The notes under the pieces are model-generated. The model did not search any database. It was not told the origin of the DNA and saw only the letters and a list, made by a program, of their open reading frames with translations. This document shows, piece after piece, positions 10,151-17,451 of a stretch of 24,555 nucleotides of DNA. The stretch comes from DASUFH01 sp036274645 (lineage in GTDB: Bacteria > Acidobacteriota > Terriglobia > 20CM-2-55-15). How positions within the stretch are numbered: the stretch's first letter is position 1; every line of letters starts with the position of its first letter. The stretch is from positions 1 through 24,555 of the forward strand of contig DASUFH010000269.1 of the NCBI GenBank assembly GCA_036274645.1, read 5' to 3'. Position numbers and translations under genes: made by a program.

Positions 10151-10678
10151 ATGGTTAAAACCGCGATTATTCGATCGATATTGATGGTTGGAGTGGCGTG
10201 TTCGGCGCTGCTGGCATCCGCTCAGAAGGAAGGCGCGTCGCTTCCGGACGGCCCCGGAAAAGAGATCCTCACCACAGCCTGCGCTTTCTGTCACAAGCTG
10301 ACGGAAGTCACCAAATTCAGCGGCTTCTATTCGAGGGAAAACTGGCGCGACATTGTGAACACGATGGTTCTGGATGGCGCCGCCGTCAGTCAGAGGCAGG
10401 TTCCCGTTCTGGTGGATTACCTGACCAGAACGTTCCCCAGACAGTTTCCCGACGGTCCCGAAAAAGACATGCTCGACTCCGCATGTTCAACCTGTCATCC
10501 GGTAACCGACATCCGGAAGATGGATGGCTTTCTGACACGGGACGACTGGCAGGATGTGATTCGGGTGATGGCGGCGAAGGGAGCGAAAATCGACGAGGAC
10601 CGCATTCCAGCCCTCGCCGATTATCTGTCGACGACGTTTCCGCGGCTCAGACGGCCTACGGCTTCAGCATCACAGTGA
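10151..10678 (+). CDS. Exported diheme c-type cytochrome (duplicated domain)
   Basis: A 175-residue protein with an N-terminal signal peptide (MVKTAIIRSILMVGVACSALLASA). Two heme c motifs are present, CAFCH and CSTCH. The two halves (about 31-97 and 98-164) are clear repeats of each other: each begins PDGP, has CxxCH, a W..DI/VI..M segment whose Met is the likely distal heme ligand, then a GA motif, and ends DYL..TFPR. The domain resembles small cytochrome units found beside or fused to quinoproteins, so it probably shuttles electrons in the periplasm. GAGG lies upstream of the ATG at 10151. Its 3' end overlaps the convergent YVTN gene by 23 bases. Confidence 0.88.
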   Translation: MVKTAIIRSILMVGVACSALLASAQKEGASLPDGPGKEILTTACAFCHKLTEVTKFSGFYSRENWRDIVNTMVLDGAAVSQRQVPVLVDYLTRTFPRQFPDGPEKDMLDSACSTCHPVTDIRKMDGFLTRDDWQDVIRVMAAKGAKIDEDRIPALADYLSTTFPRLRRPTASASQ

Positions 10679-11678
10679 TGTTCCGCTTCGGGCCCGCGCC
10701 AACCTTGATACGGGTCTTTTCCTTGAGGGCGACGGCGTCGATCACTGAAACGGCGTCGTCGTCCGCACAGGCAACATAGACCTGCTTGCTGTCGGGAGAG
10801 AACGTCACCCAGTCCGGGTCCGCGCCCACGTCCACACCGCCGAGATACTTCAAGTCCGGCACGGAGTAGGCATAAGCCGCATGATTCAGGCGGCTCGTCA
10901 CCCACAGCATCTTTCCGTCCGGCGTCACACCCAGGCCATGAGACGGCGCGTTGTTGAAATTGCTGGGGCTCTTCGCGCGCTGTTCGACCGGAATGGACGG
11001 CAATTCGATCCGCTTCAGCTCCTTGCGGTTGGCAAAATCCACGACGACGAAGCCGTGATAGTTGTTCACGTTGACGTACATGTTTCTCGTCGAGCCATCC
11101 GCGTTCCAGTCGAACGTGATCGGCCGCACGCCTTCGTTGAAAAAGGTCCAGGCCACCTGCTCTGTCTTCACATCGAAAACGGTGAGCAGCTTTCCGGCGA
11201 TCGATCCCGTCACCAGGTACTTGCCGTCCGGCGTCACATACAGATTATGGATGCCGCCTTTGGTGGGTAGGGTTTTGACGCGCTCCATTTTCTCGGTGTC
11301 GACGACATCCACGCCGCCCGGCTCCGAAATGATGCCGACGTAAACCTTCTTGCCGTCTTTGGAAATCGAGACGTTGTTCGGACGCGCGCTCAACTTGATC
11401 TTGTTCGTGATCTGGAGAGTCTTCGCATCGGCCACGGCCAGTACCTGCTCCGCCTCGCTGCTGAAGTAGAGCCGCTTACCGTCGGGAGAACCCGCGGCGC
11501 CGTGGTTGATCGGCACGCCGGTGATCTCCCCAACGATCATGTTGGTTGCCGGATCGATGAGGTGGATGTTGCCGCTGCCGGAATTGGTCTGCACGATGCG
11601 GACCTGCCCTGCGCTGACGAACGCAAGCGACAGCGTCACCAGCAGGGCCACCAGTAACTTGTGGCTCCGAGTCTTCAT
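10656..11678 (-). CDS. Exported YVTN/NHL-type beta-propeller protein
   Basis: A 340-residue protein with a signal peptide (MKTRSHKLLVALLVTLSLAFVSAGQ) followed by about seven beta-propeller blades. Typical repeat phrases include VSISKDGKKVYVG, LYVTPDGKYLVTG, LGVTPDGKMLWVTS and VTFSPDSKQVYVAC. This matches the YVTN/cytochrome-D1-like propeller superfamily of secreted proteins. Catalytic function cannot be read from the sequence, and many members are binding or surface proteins. A perfect AGGAGG lies upstream of the ATG, but 12 bases away, which is long; no nearer start exists. It lies 120 bases downstream of the tannase pair with terminator-like hairpins in between, so it is probably a separate unit. 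It overlaps the cytochrome gene tail to tail. Confidence 0.85.
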   Translation of the reverse strand: MKTRSHKLLVALLVTLSLAFVSAGQVRIVQTNSGSGNIHLIDPATNMIVGEITGVPINHGAAGSPDGKRLYFSSEAEQVLAVADAKTLQITNKIKLSARPNNVSISKDGKKVYVGIISEPGGVDVVDTEKMERVKTLPTKGGIHNLYVTPDGKYLVTGSIAGKLLTVFDVKTEQVAWTFFNEGVRPITFDWNADGSTRNMYVNVNNYHGFVVVDFANRKELKRIELPSIPVEQRAKSPSNFNNAPSHGLGVTPDGKMLWVTSRLNHAAYAYSVPDLKYLGGVDVGADPDWVTFSPDSKQVYVACADDDAVSVIDAVALKEKTRIKVGAGPKRNITVMLKP

Positions 11679-11719
11679 AACGGGTCGAAACCTCCTTTAA
11701 ATAGCGCCGTCCAGTTTAG

Positions 11720-11735
11720 TGGGCCCTTTGGCCCA
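11720..11735 (-). terminator. Small hairpin between the second tannase gene and the YVTN gene
   Basis: A perfect 6-bp stem (TGGGCC/GGCCCA) with a 4-base loop. It lies upstream of the YVTN gene and downstream of the tannase pair. There is no clear T-tract, so it may only assist termination together with the hairpin at 11762-11787. Confidence 0.25.
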
Positions 11736-11761
11736 AGTCAAAATGACGGCACGGAGCTTGT

Positions 11762-11787
11762 GGAGATCGGGAACTCCCCAGATCTCC
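11762..11787 (-). terminator. Terminator-like hairpin after the second tannase gene
   Basis: Arms ggagatc-ggg and ccc-agatctcc can pair around a short loop, about 12 bases downstream of the tannase stop at 11799. No T-run follows on the minus strand, so if it ends transcription it does so weakly or with Rho. Confidence 0.4.
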
Positions 11788-11798
11788 CAACCGTCCGG

Positions 11799-13322
11799 CT
11801 AGGGCGCCTTGCATGAAAAGCTGGACGCGTCGTCGGTGCTGCCCTGACCGGAGTACACCGCCACCGCGGGATAGGCGCACAGGGGACGCGTCCGGTCCAC
11901 GGATCCTCCGCGGGCGCGTGACGCCGGGATCATGTCGGGAGCTTTGCCCTCCTCCACCCATTGATCCAGAGCGTCAAGCGCGTCGAAAGTGTCCGTTCCA
12001 TCGCCGCCCGCGCAGTGCCCCATCCCCGGAACCATGAAGAGCCGGATCGATCTGGAGGATTTCGCCGCGCCGACCTTTTCAAGGACACTCCTGTAGTAGT
12101 TCACGCTGGTCATTGGGGCGATACCCGGATCCGCCCACCCGTGGTACATCAGCAGCTTTCCGCCGCGATCGAAGAATGGAGAAAGGTTGGGATCATCGGC
12201 GTTCAGGCTCGTGGCGGCCGGAGTTTTGGCAGCCAGTTCCACATCCGTGGCGGCCCTGAACGACTGATAGGTCCAGTTGGGATCGTCCGCGTGGACGATG
12301 TATTTGTACACATCCGCGGCAATCCCCAGCGCCGCCGGCCCGGAAAGCGTATTCCAGCCGGTTTCGCTGCCCGGTTCCAGTCCCGGAAAGATCTGTTTCC
12401 CGGTCTTCGGATCCTTCAGCCCCGCATAGATCTGCGTCGCGGTTTCGACCTGGGCCGCCGTCAGGCATGAAGGGCCGCTGCCATCCCTGCACAACAGCGC
12501 TTTGGGATCGAACGAACACGCCCTGGGATTCTCGATCACTCCGTCTTTGACGCCGTCGAGCGCGTCGCACTGGTTGATTGCGGCGGTGTGAATCAACGCG
12601 TACTTGTCCCGTGGTATGACCGCGGCTTCGCTGGCGTTGGAAATCTGCCAGGTCCACACCTGACCGGCATGCAGGCGCGTCGCTTCGTTGGCGGGATCGC
12701 CGGAGATGATGCCGTCAAAATCCCCCGGGTAACGCTGCGCGGCCGCCATGGCCTGGCGTCCGCCGGTCGAACATCCATTGAAATAGGAATGTTTCGGACC
12801 GTTTCCGTAATACGCGGCAATCATCGCTTTTGCCGCCACGGTCATTTCATGCACGGCGCGGTAGGCGAAGTCGGTCAGTTTCTCGGGATGACCCACCAGA
12901 AACGTTGCGCTGCCGCCCGTGTGTCCGGTATCGGTGCTCGCGACCGCATAGCCGGCAAGAACGGCAGTCGCCATTGGACCCGTGCTGATGGATCCGGCCC
13001 ATGCGCCATTGCCAACGGCTTCCAGCTTTCCGTTCCAGCCCGTCGCCGGCAGCCAGACCTCGATCCTGATGTCGGAGTCTTCGACCGGCTTGAGCGTCGC
13101 CTGAACCCGGCACAGCGCCGGTAGACGGGCGAATGCGGCGTTCCCACGGCCACCTCGCGGCTGAGGCATCGCGCCGGCCGCCACGGCGGCGGCGCTCGTC
13201 ACCGTGGTGTGCGGCAACGACAACGACTGCAGGCTCTCGCAGGTGGCCGCGAAGGCGGATCCGGACATGATGAAGAAAGCGGTAGCGGAAAAAGCCAGGA
13301 ACCGAACACGTCGTCTATTCAT
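11799..13322 (-). CDS. Tannase/feruloyl esterase family protein (copy 2), exported
   Basis: A 507-residue protein with a signal peptide ending near SGSAFA. The catalytic serine is Ser185 in GCSTGGRQ, the acid is Asp398 in HGWADPGI and the His is His436 in GMGHC. Cys184 and Cys437 flank the Ser and His and form the CS-D-HC arrangement that defines this family. CDALDGVKDGVI (252-263) matches the family's calcium-binding loop in the lid. Members cleave gallate or hydroxycinnamate esters outside the cytoplasm. A short RGGRG insert lies after the signal region. The start is 21 bases after the stop of the paralogue at 13344, with AGGT eight bases upstream. The two genes are almost certainly a tandem duplication in one operon. 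Substrate preference cannot be read from sequence. Confidence 0.92.
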   Translation of the reverse strand: MNRRRVRFLAFSATAFFIMSGSAFAATCESLQSLSLPHTTVTSAAAVAAGAMPQPRGGRGNAAFARLPALCRVQATLKPVEDSDIRIEVWLPATGWNGKLEAVGNGAWAGSISTGPMATAVLAGYAVASTDTGHTGGSATFLVGHPEKLTDFAYRAVHEMTVAAKAMIAAYYGNGPKHSYFNGCSTGGRQAMAAAQRYPGDFDGIISGDPANEATRLHAGQVWTWQISNASEAAVIPRDKYALIHTAAINQCDALDGVKDGVIENPRACSFDPKALLCRDGSGPSCLTAAQVETATQIYAGLKDPKTGKQIFPGLEPGSETGWNTLSGPAALGIAADVYKYIVHADDPNWTYQSFRAATDVELAAKTPAATSLNADDPNLSPFFDRGGKLLMYHGWADPGIAPMTSVNYYRSVLEKVGAAKSSRSIRLFMVPGMGHCAGGDGTDTFDALDALDQWVEEGKAPDMIPASRARGGSVDRTRPLCAYPAVAVYSGQGSTDDASSFSCKAP

Positions 13323-13343
13323 ACGCTTTGACCTGGTGTCGTC

Positions 13344-14858
13344 CTATTTACAGGTGAAATTCGCCGCGTCGTCGGTGTTGCCGCTGCCGTTGTAGGTGGC
13401 CACCTGCGGAAACGGGCACAGCGGGCGAGTGCGGCCCTGCCGCGACGCGATGACTTTTTCAGGCGCCTTCCCTTTTTCCACCCAGTCTTCCAGCGCCGTC
13501 AACATGTCGAAGCTGTTCGGTCCGTCTCCACCACCACAATGCGCCATGCCGGGAACCATGAACAGGCGATGGTTGGCCTGGACCTTCGTTGCGCCACCCA
13601 GTTTGTCGAGAACCTGCCGGTAGTAGGTGACGCTGCTCATCGACGCGATCTGCGGATCCGCCCAACCGTGATACTGGATGATCTTCCCGCCTCGATCGAA
13701 GAACGGCTTCAGGTTCGGATCGAGCGCATTGATCGTTCCGTTGTCGGCCTTCTCCATCCGGGTCATGTCGCTGTCGAAGTTCAACGTCCGGTAGTCCCAG
13801 CCCGGATCGCCGAACAGGACGTACTGGAAGTAGTCGACTCCGATGCTGAAGGGCCTCTGGCCCGCCATGGTATTCCAACCGTTTTCGCTGCCCGGCGACA
13901 ACCCCGGAAAAATCTCCGCTTTGGTTCTGGAATTGACCACTGGAGCGTAGATGGCGCGGGCGGTCTCGACCTGCGCGGGAGTGAGGCACGAGGCCGCATC
14001 ACCGGCTTTACATTCGAGAACCTTCGGGTCGAACTTGCATTGCATCGGATTCTCGAGCACGCCGTCTTTGACGCCGTCGAGAGAGTCACACTGGTTCAAC
14101 ACCGCGTCATGAATGAGCGCGAACTTGGACTGTGGGATCGCGCTGTCTTCGCTCTTATGCGTCGCCTGCCCGATCCAGACGGCCTGCGTGGCGCGGCCGG
14201 TAAAGTTGATTGCCGGCGCTCCGGCGATGATGCCGTCGAAATCCGCGGGATAGCGTTGCGCTTCCTGCAGCCCCTGCCGGCCGCCGGCCGAACAGCCATT
14301 CCAGTACGCGTAGCGTGGCGCGGCGCCATAGAACGCGTTGATGATGGCTTTCGCCTTGACGGTCATCTCGTGGACGGCGCGGTAACCGAAATCGACCACC
14401 TTCTCGGGATGGCCCATCAGCGGCTGCGCCCCGCCGCTGTGCCCGGTGTCGGTCGACGCGGCCGCATAGCCGCGGCGCAGCGCGTCCGCCATGGCGGGAT
14501 ACGCAATGCTGCCCGTCCAGCCGCCGTTGCCGACCGCTTCGAACTTGTTGTTCCATCCCTCGACCGGCAGCCAGACTTCGATCTTGATATCGGAATCGCT
14601 CGACGGTTTGAGCGTTGCTTCCACACGGCAGAACGCCTTGAGATCCCCGAACTGGTTCCCCCCGCGGGCGCCACCGCCGCCACCCTGGGTGAATGCGCCC
14701 GCCGCCACGACCTGAGCGCGGGTCACCGTCCCCTGGGTGATCGCGAGACCGGTCAAATTCTCGCAGGTGGCCGCCGACGCGATCGCGGGCGTCAGGAACA
14801 GCGCCACGGCGGCAATCATCATGACGGTCATAAAGGGACGTGTTGCGCGCGTCACCAT
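13344..14858 (-). CDS. Tannase/feruloyl esterase family protein (copy 1), exported
   Basis: A 504-residue paralogue of the gene at 11799-13322, conserved throughout. The signal peptide ends near PAIASA. The CS-D-HC set is Cys189-Ser190 in GCSAGGRQ, Asp401 in HGWADPQI, and His440-Cys441 in GMAHC. CDSLDGVKDGVL is the calcium-binding loop. A Gly-rich stretch (about 59-67, GGGGGARGG) sits just after the mature N-terminus at the place where the paralogue has RGGRG. AAGGAG is well placed eight bases before the ATG at 14856-14858. It lies 74 bases downstream of a quinoprotein gene on the same strand, which suggests combined ester cleavage and oxidation of plant phenolics or sugar esters. Confidence 0.93.
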   Translation of the reverse strand: MVTRATRPFMTVMMIAAVALFLTPAIASAATCENLTGLAITQGTVTRAQVVAAGAFTQGGGGGARGGNQFGDLKAFCRVEATLKPSSDSDIKIEVWLPVEGWNNKFEAVGNGGWTGSIAYPAMADALRRGYAAASTDTGHSGGAQPLMGHPEKVVDFGYRAVHEMTVKAKAIINAFYGAAPRYAYWNGCSAGGRQGLQEAQRYPADFDGIIAGAPAINFTGRATQAVWIGQATHKSEDSAIPQSKFALIHDAVLNQCDSLDGVKDGVLENPMQCKFDPKVLECKAGDAASCLTPAQVETARAIYAPVVNSRTKAEIFPGLSPGSENGWNTMAGQRPFSIGVDYFQYVLFGDPGWDYRTLNFDSDMTRMEKADNGTINALDPNLKPFFDRGGKIIQYHGWADPQIASMSSVTYYRQVLDKLGGATKVQANHRLFMVPGMAHCGGGDGPNSFDMLTALEDWVEKGKAPEKVIASRQGRTRPLCPFPQVATYNGSGNTDDAANFTCK

Positions 14859-14932
14859 GCTGGTTTCTCCTTATTGAAGAACTTCAGTCCAGACGGCGGA
14901 TCCTGCCGCTCGTCCCTCGATCGAGATCTGCC

Positions 14933-16873
14933 CTACGGCAGGGCAAACACGTAGAGCGATTCCGTGTTGGCCGGATTCGGATCGGTGATTCCCACCCCAC
15001 CCGAAGCTGTGACCGCCACGTACTGTTTGCCGTTCTTGCCCTGATAGCTGATCGGCCCGGAGAGCGCGCTGTAGTCCAGCTTCCACTCCCACAACTGTTT
15101 TCCGCTTTTCGACTCGAACGCGCGGAACCGCCGGTCGTTCGTCGCCCCGATAAACAGCAGACCGCCCGCCGTCGCCACGGATCCGCCGACGTTGATACGG
15201 CCGGTGTTCTGCTTGTCGGCCGGCAGCGAATCCGTAACACCGAAGGGAATCCGCCACGCGAATTCGCCGGTCTTCATATCCACCGCCGTGAGCCATCCCC
15301 AGGGTGGCTTCTGACAGGGCCAGCTGCTTTCTCCCATCAACTGTCCGCCGTTGGTCTTGCGATCCCAGAATTTCGACGCTACCGGATTACCGAATACGCT
15401 GCGCTGGTCGTACGGCACGCGCGAGTTCCCCGCCGTCTTTTCGACCCATCCGATGCTTCCGTAGTCGGATGTATTGATGAACACGTATCCCAGCGACGGA
15501 TCGGACGACGCGCCGCCCCAGTCGCTGCCCCCGATCGCGCCCGGAAAGATCACGCTCGAAACAGGCGGGCCTCCCGGCTCACGGTAGACCCACGGCGTGT
15601 ACGGACCTTCGTTATAGAGCGTGCCACCGCTTCTTTCGACCAGGTCACGGCAGGCCCTGGCGTGTTCCTCCGTCGTGTCCGTTGCCGTCACGAGATCAGA
15701 CATCTTGAATGTTGTGCGCCCCAGCGGCGGCGGTTTCACCGGAATGGGCTGCGTCGGTGATCCAAACTCGCCCGGCACTTTGCTGACCGGCACCGGCTTC
15801 TCCTCAATGCCGAACACCGGCTTCCCGGTGACACGGTTGAGGATGTACATGTAGGCGGTCTTGCCGGACTGCGCGAGAATCGGAGTCTGCTGCCCGTTGA
15901 TATTGACGTCGAGCAGCACGGGCGCCTGCGGGATGTCGTAGTCCCATTGATCGTGATGAACGATCTGAAAATACCACTTGAGCTTGCCGGTATCCGCTTC
16001 GAGAGCGACGATGGAGTTGCCGAACAGGTTGTTCCCTTTTCGATCGCCACCGTAGAAGTCGCTGGCCGGTGAGCCGAACACCGTATAAAGGATGCCGCGC
16101 TCGGCGTCCACGGTCATGCTGAACGCCCAGTTGTTCGCCCCGGTACGATCTTTCCAGCTCTCGCCCTCCCACGTCTCATTCCCCGTCTCACCCGGACGCG
16201 GAACCGACTGAAACTCCCAGACCTTGGCGCCGGTCCGCGCGCTGAATGCGCGCGTGTTGCCCGGAGGACCGGTAGCCGGCTGTTCGGAAACATTCGCGCC
16301 GAGAAACAGCAGATCCTTGTAAATGGTCGGCGCGGAATTGTAGGGCACGGTGGTATTGATCACGCCGTTATCGCCCCACGTCGTTACCGGCTGACCGGTC
16401 CGGGCGTCGAGCGCGATCATCTGGGATCCCGCCGTCGCAAAGATGCGCGCGGGCGTGTTTGCGTCTCCAGCCCAGTAGGAAACGCCGCGACGACTCAAGC
16501 CCTGGCGATCGTAATGCCAGATCTCCTTGCCGGTATCCGGATCCACCGCCACCACACGATTGGCGACCGGAAGATACATCACGCCGTTCACGACAATTGG
16601 TGTCGCCTCGGAGCCGCCACCCTGCGCAGCGCCGCCTCGAGGATTCGGCAGCCTTAACGACATCGACCACGCCAGCTTGAGTTGCGACACGTTCTTCGTG
16701 TCGATTTGCTTCAGCGGTGAATAGCGGGTGGACGCCAGATCGCGGTTATGCATCGGCCAGTCCGTCGCCGACGGCGCGCCGGCGGCCGCCTGCGGCGCAG
16801 CTCCGGAATTCAAAAGAAGAACCGGCGCCAGCGCGGCAGCGGCGACAACAATCCAGGTCACTCGAACGTTCAT
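14933..16873 (-). CDS. PQQ-dependent dehydrogenase (quinoprotein), membrane-GDH-like core, exported
   Basis: A 646-residue quinoprotein beta-propeller. After the signal peptide (MNVRVTWIVVAAAALAPVLLL) it has DWPMHNRDLASTRYSPL, the standard start of PQQ dehydrogenases, then repeated blades such as VVAVDPDTGKEIWHYD and IVALEADTGKLKWYFQ. The segment IVHHDQWDYDIPQAPVL resembles the active-site region of glucose-dehydrogenase-type quinoproteins. The vicinal Cys-Cys of methanol/ethanol dehydrogenases is absent (only two distant Cys), which also fits the GDH-like branch. There is no cytochrome domain and no N-terminal membrane bundle. I chose the ATG at 16871-16873, with AAGGAG 12 bases away, because it starts the signal peptide; an ATG at 16894 would add seven residues. 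It heads the likely operon with the two tannase-family genes. The sugar or alcohol substrate is unknown. Confidence 0.9.
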   Translation of the reverse strand: MNVRVTWIVVAAAALAPVLLLNSGAAPQAAAGAPSATDWPMHNRDLASTRYSPLKQIDTKNVSQLKLAWSMSLRLPNPRGGAAQGGGSEATPIVVNGVMYLPVANRVVAVDPDTGKEIWHYDRQGLSRRGVSYWAGDANTPARIFATAGSQMIALDARTGQPVTTWGDNGVINTTVPYNSAPTIYKDLLFLGANVSEQPATGPPGNTRAFSARTGAKVWEFQSVPRPGETGNETWEGESWKDRTGANNWAFSMTVDAERGILYTVFGSPASDFYGGDRKGNNLFGNSIVALEADTGKLKWYFQIVHHDQWDYDIPQAPVLLDVNINGQQTPILAQSGKTAYMYILNRVTGKPVFGIEEKPVPVSKVPGEFGSPTQPIPVKPPPLGRTTFKMSDLVTATDTTEEHARACRDLVERSGGTLYNEGPYTPWVYREPGGPPVSSVIFPGAIGGSDWGGASSDPSLGYVFINTSDYGSIGWVEKTAGNSRVPYDQRSVFGNPVASKFWDRKTNGGQLMGESSWPCQKPPWGWLTAVDMKTGEFAWRIPFGVTDSLPADKQNTGRINVGGSVATAGGLLFIGATNDRRFRAFESKSGKQLWEWKLDYSALSGPISYQGKNGKQYVAVTASGGVGITDPNPANTESLYVFALP

Positions 16874-16982
16874 GCCAACACCAATCTCCTTCATTCACCT
16901 TCAGGCTTGCTACAGACCTGGAGCGCGTCTATTCCTGTCGAATGACACCGCCCCAAAGCCGCTTGTTTACAGTTCGGAAGGG

Positions 16983-17012
16983 AGGATAGGCGGTTCAGGC
17001 GCGCCAGTTCAA
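16983..17012 (-). promoter_or_regulatory. Candidate promoter of the quinoprotein-tannase operon
   Basis: On the minus strand TTGAAC (17007-17012) and TATCCT (16983-16988) are separated by 18 bases, each a 4/6 match to sigma70-type boxes, about 110 bases upstream of the quinoprotein start. The tandem 13-bp repeat abuts the -35 box, which makes this more plausible than the boxes alone. Confidence 0.35.
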
Positions 17013-17038
17013 GCACAATGTCCAGGCACAATGTCCAG
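17013..17038 (-). repeat. Two perfect 13-bp direct repeats beside the candidate -35 box
   Basis: On the minus strand CTGGACATTGTGC occurs twice in direct tandem (17026-17038 and 17013-17025) and ends exactly where the candidate -35 hexamer begins. Tandem repeats of just over one helical turn are a common layout for activator binding sites. A chance duplication is possible. Confidence 0.6.
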
Positions 17039-17048
17039 GCATTGGGAT

Positions 17049-17071
17049 GTAGGGACGGTCTATGACCGCCC
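17049..17071 (+). repeat. REP-like palindrome, copy 1 (GTAG head)
   Basis: GTAG is followed by a short palindrome, CGGTC-TAT-GACCG, and a CCC tail. The same element occurs at 18596-18618 and, inverted, at 18671-18693. A GTAG/GGAG-type head followed by an imperfect hairpin is the layout of REP sequences mobilised by RAYT (Y1-type) transposases. Confidence 0.7.
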
Positions 17072-17219
17072 GATACCTTCCGAATATTGCGAAGCGTACC
17101 GAAGTTCTTTGTGGGACCTTGGGAAACGTCTGCGCTAAGATTGCCGCAACTACCCCAGGAGGTCATTCGGTGAGTCCAAGAGCTCTGCACAAAAGCGTGT
17201 GGCCTTCAATGGCGAAGGT

Positions 17220-17351
17220 ATGTCCATCGCCGAAACAGAACTGAAGGATGTGGACAGAATGACCGGCTACGCCCGGAAGATTCTGGCGCTCGATGCGAAT
17301 AACATTGCCGCGCGACGCGCGCTCGACAGGGCTGCGACACCCGAAAAGTAA
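17220..17351 (+). pseudogene. Short TPR-like coding remnant
   Basis: A 43-residue open frame ends at TAA 17349-17351 and reads like the C-terminus of a tetratricopeptide protein: YARKILALDANNIAARRALD has the alanine/leucine spacing and the ALD.NN turn of a TPR helix pair. The frame is open further upstream (about 20 residues) but meets a stop, and no start with a Shine-Dalgarno is convincing. I take it as the 3' end of a lost gene; it could also be chance. Confidence 0.3.
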
Positions 17352-17451
17352 CCGGGCCGGTCCGGTATTTGATCCCGACGAGCGGCGGCAGGACCGCTGA
17401 GTTCGCCCACACATACCCGCTTCCATTTGAGCAACGCGCAACGCGCCAGCC

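Larger units (their letters stand above)
16874..17451. other. 578-base stretch without a secure gene
   Basis: This region holds the upstream region of the quinoprotein gene (candidate promoter and 13-bp tandem repeat), one REP-like palindrome and a short TPR-like relic, each listed separately. I see no other coding or RNA feature. It looks like a place where genes have been lost or repeats inserted. Confidence 0.6.

Noticed and set aside
11752..11768. A sequence resembling a sigma54 -24/-12 promoter (GGCAC..TTGT) near the tannase 3' end
   Set aside because: The -12 element lacks the GC dinucleotide and it points into the 3' end of a convergent gene, so it has no target.
13539..14954. A 471-codon open frame antisense to tannase copy 1
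   Set aside because: Antisense shadow; composition is Arg/His/Asp-rich and no domain is visible.
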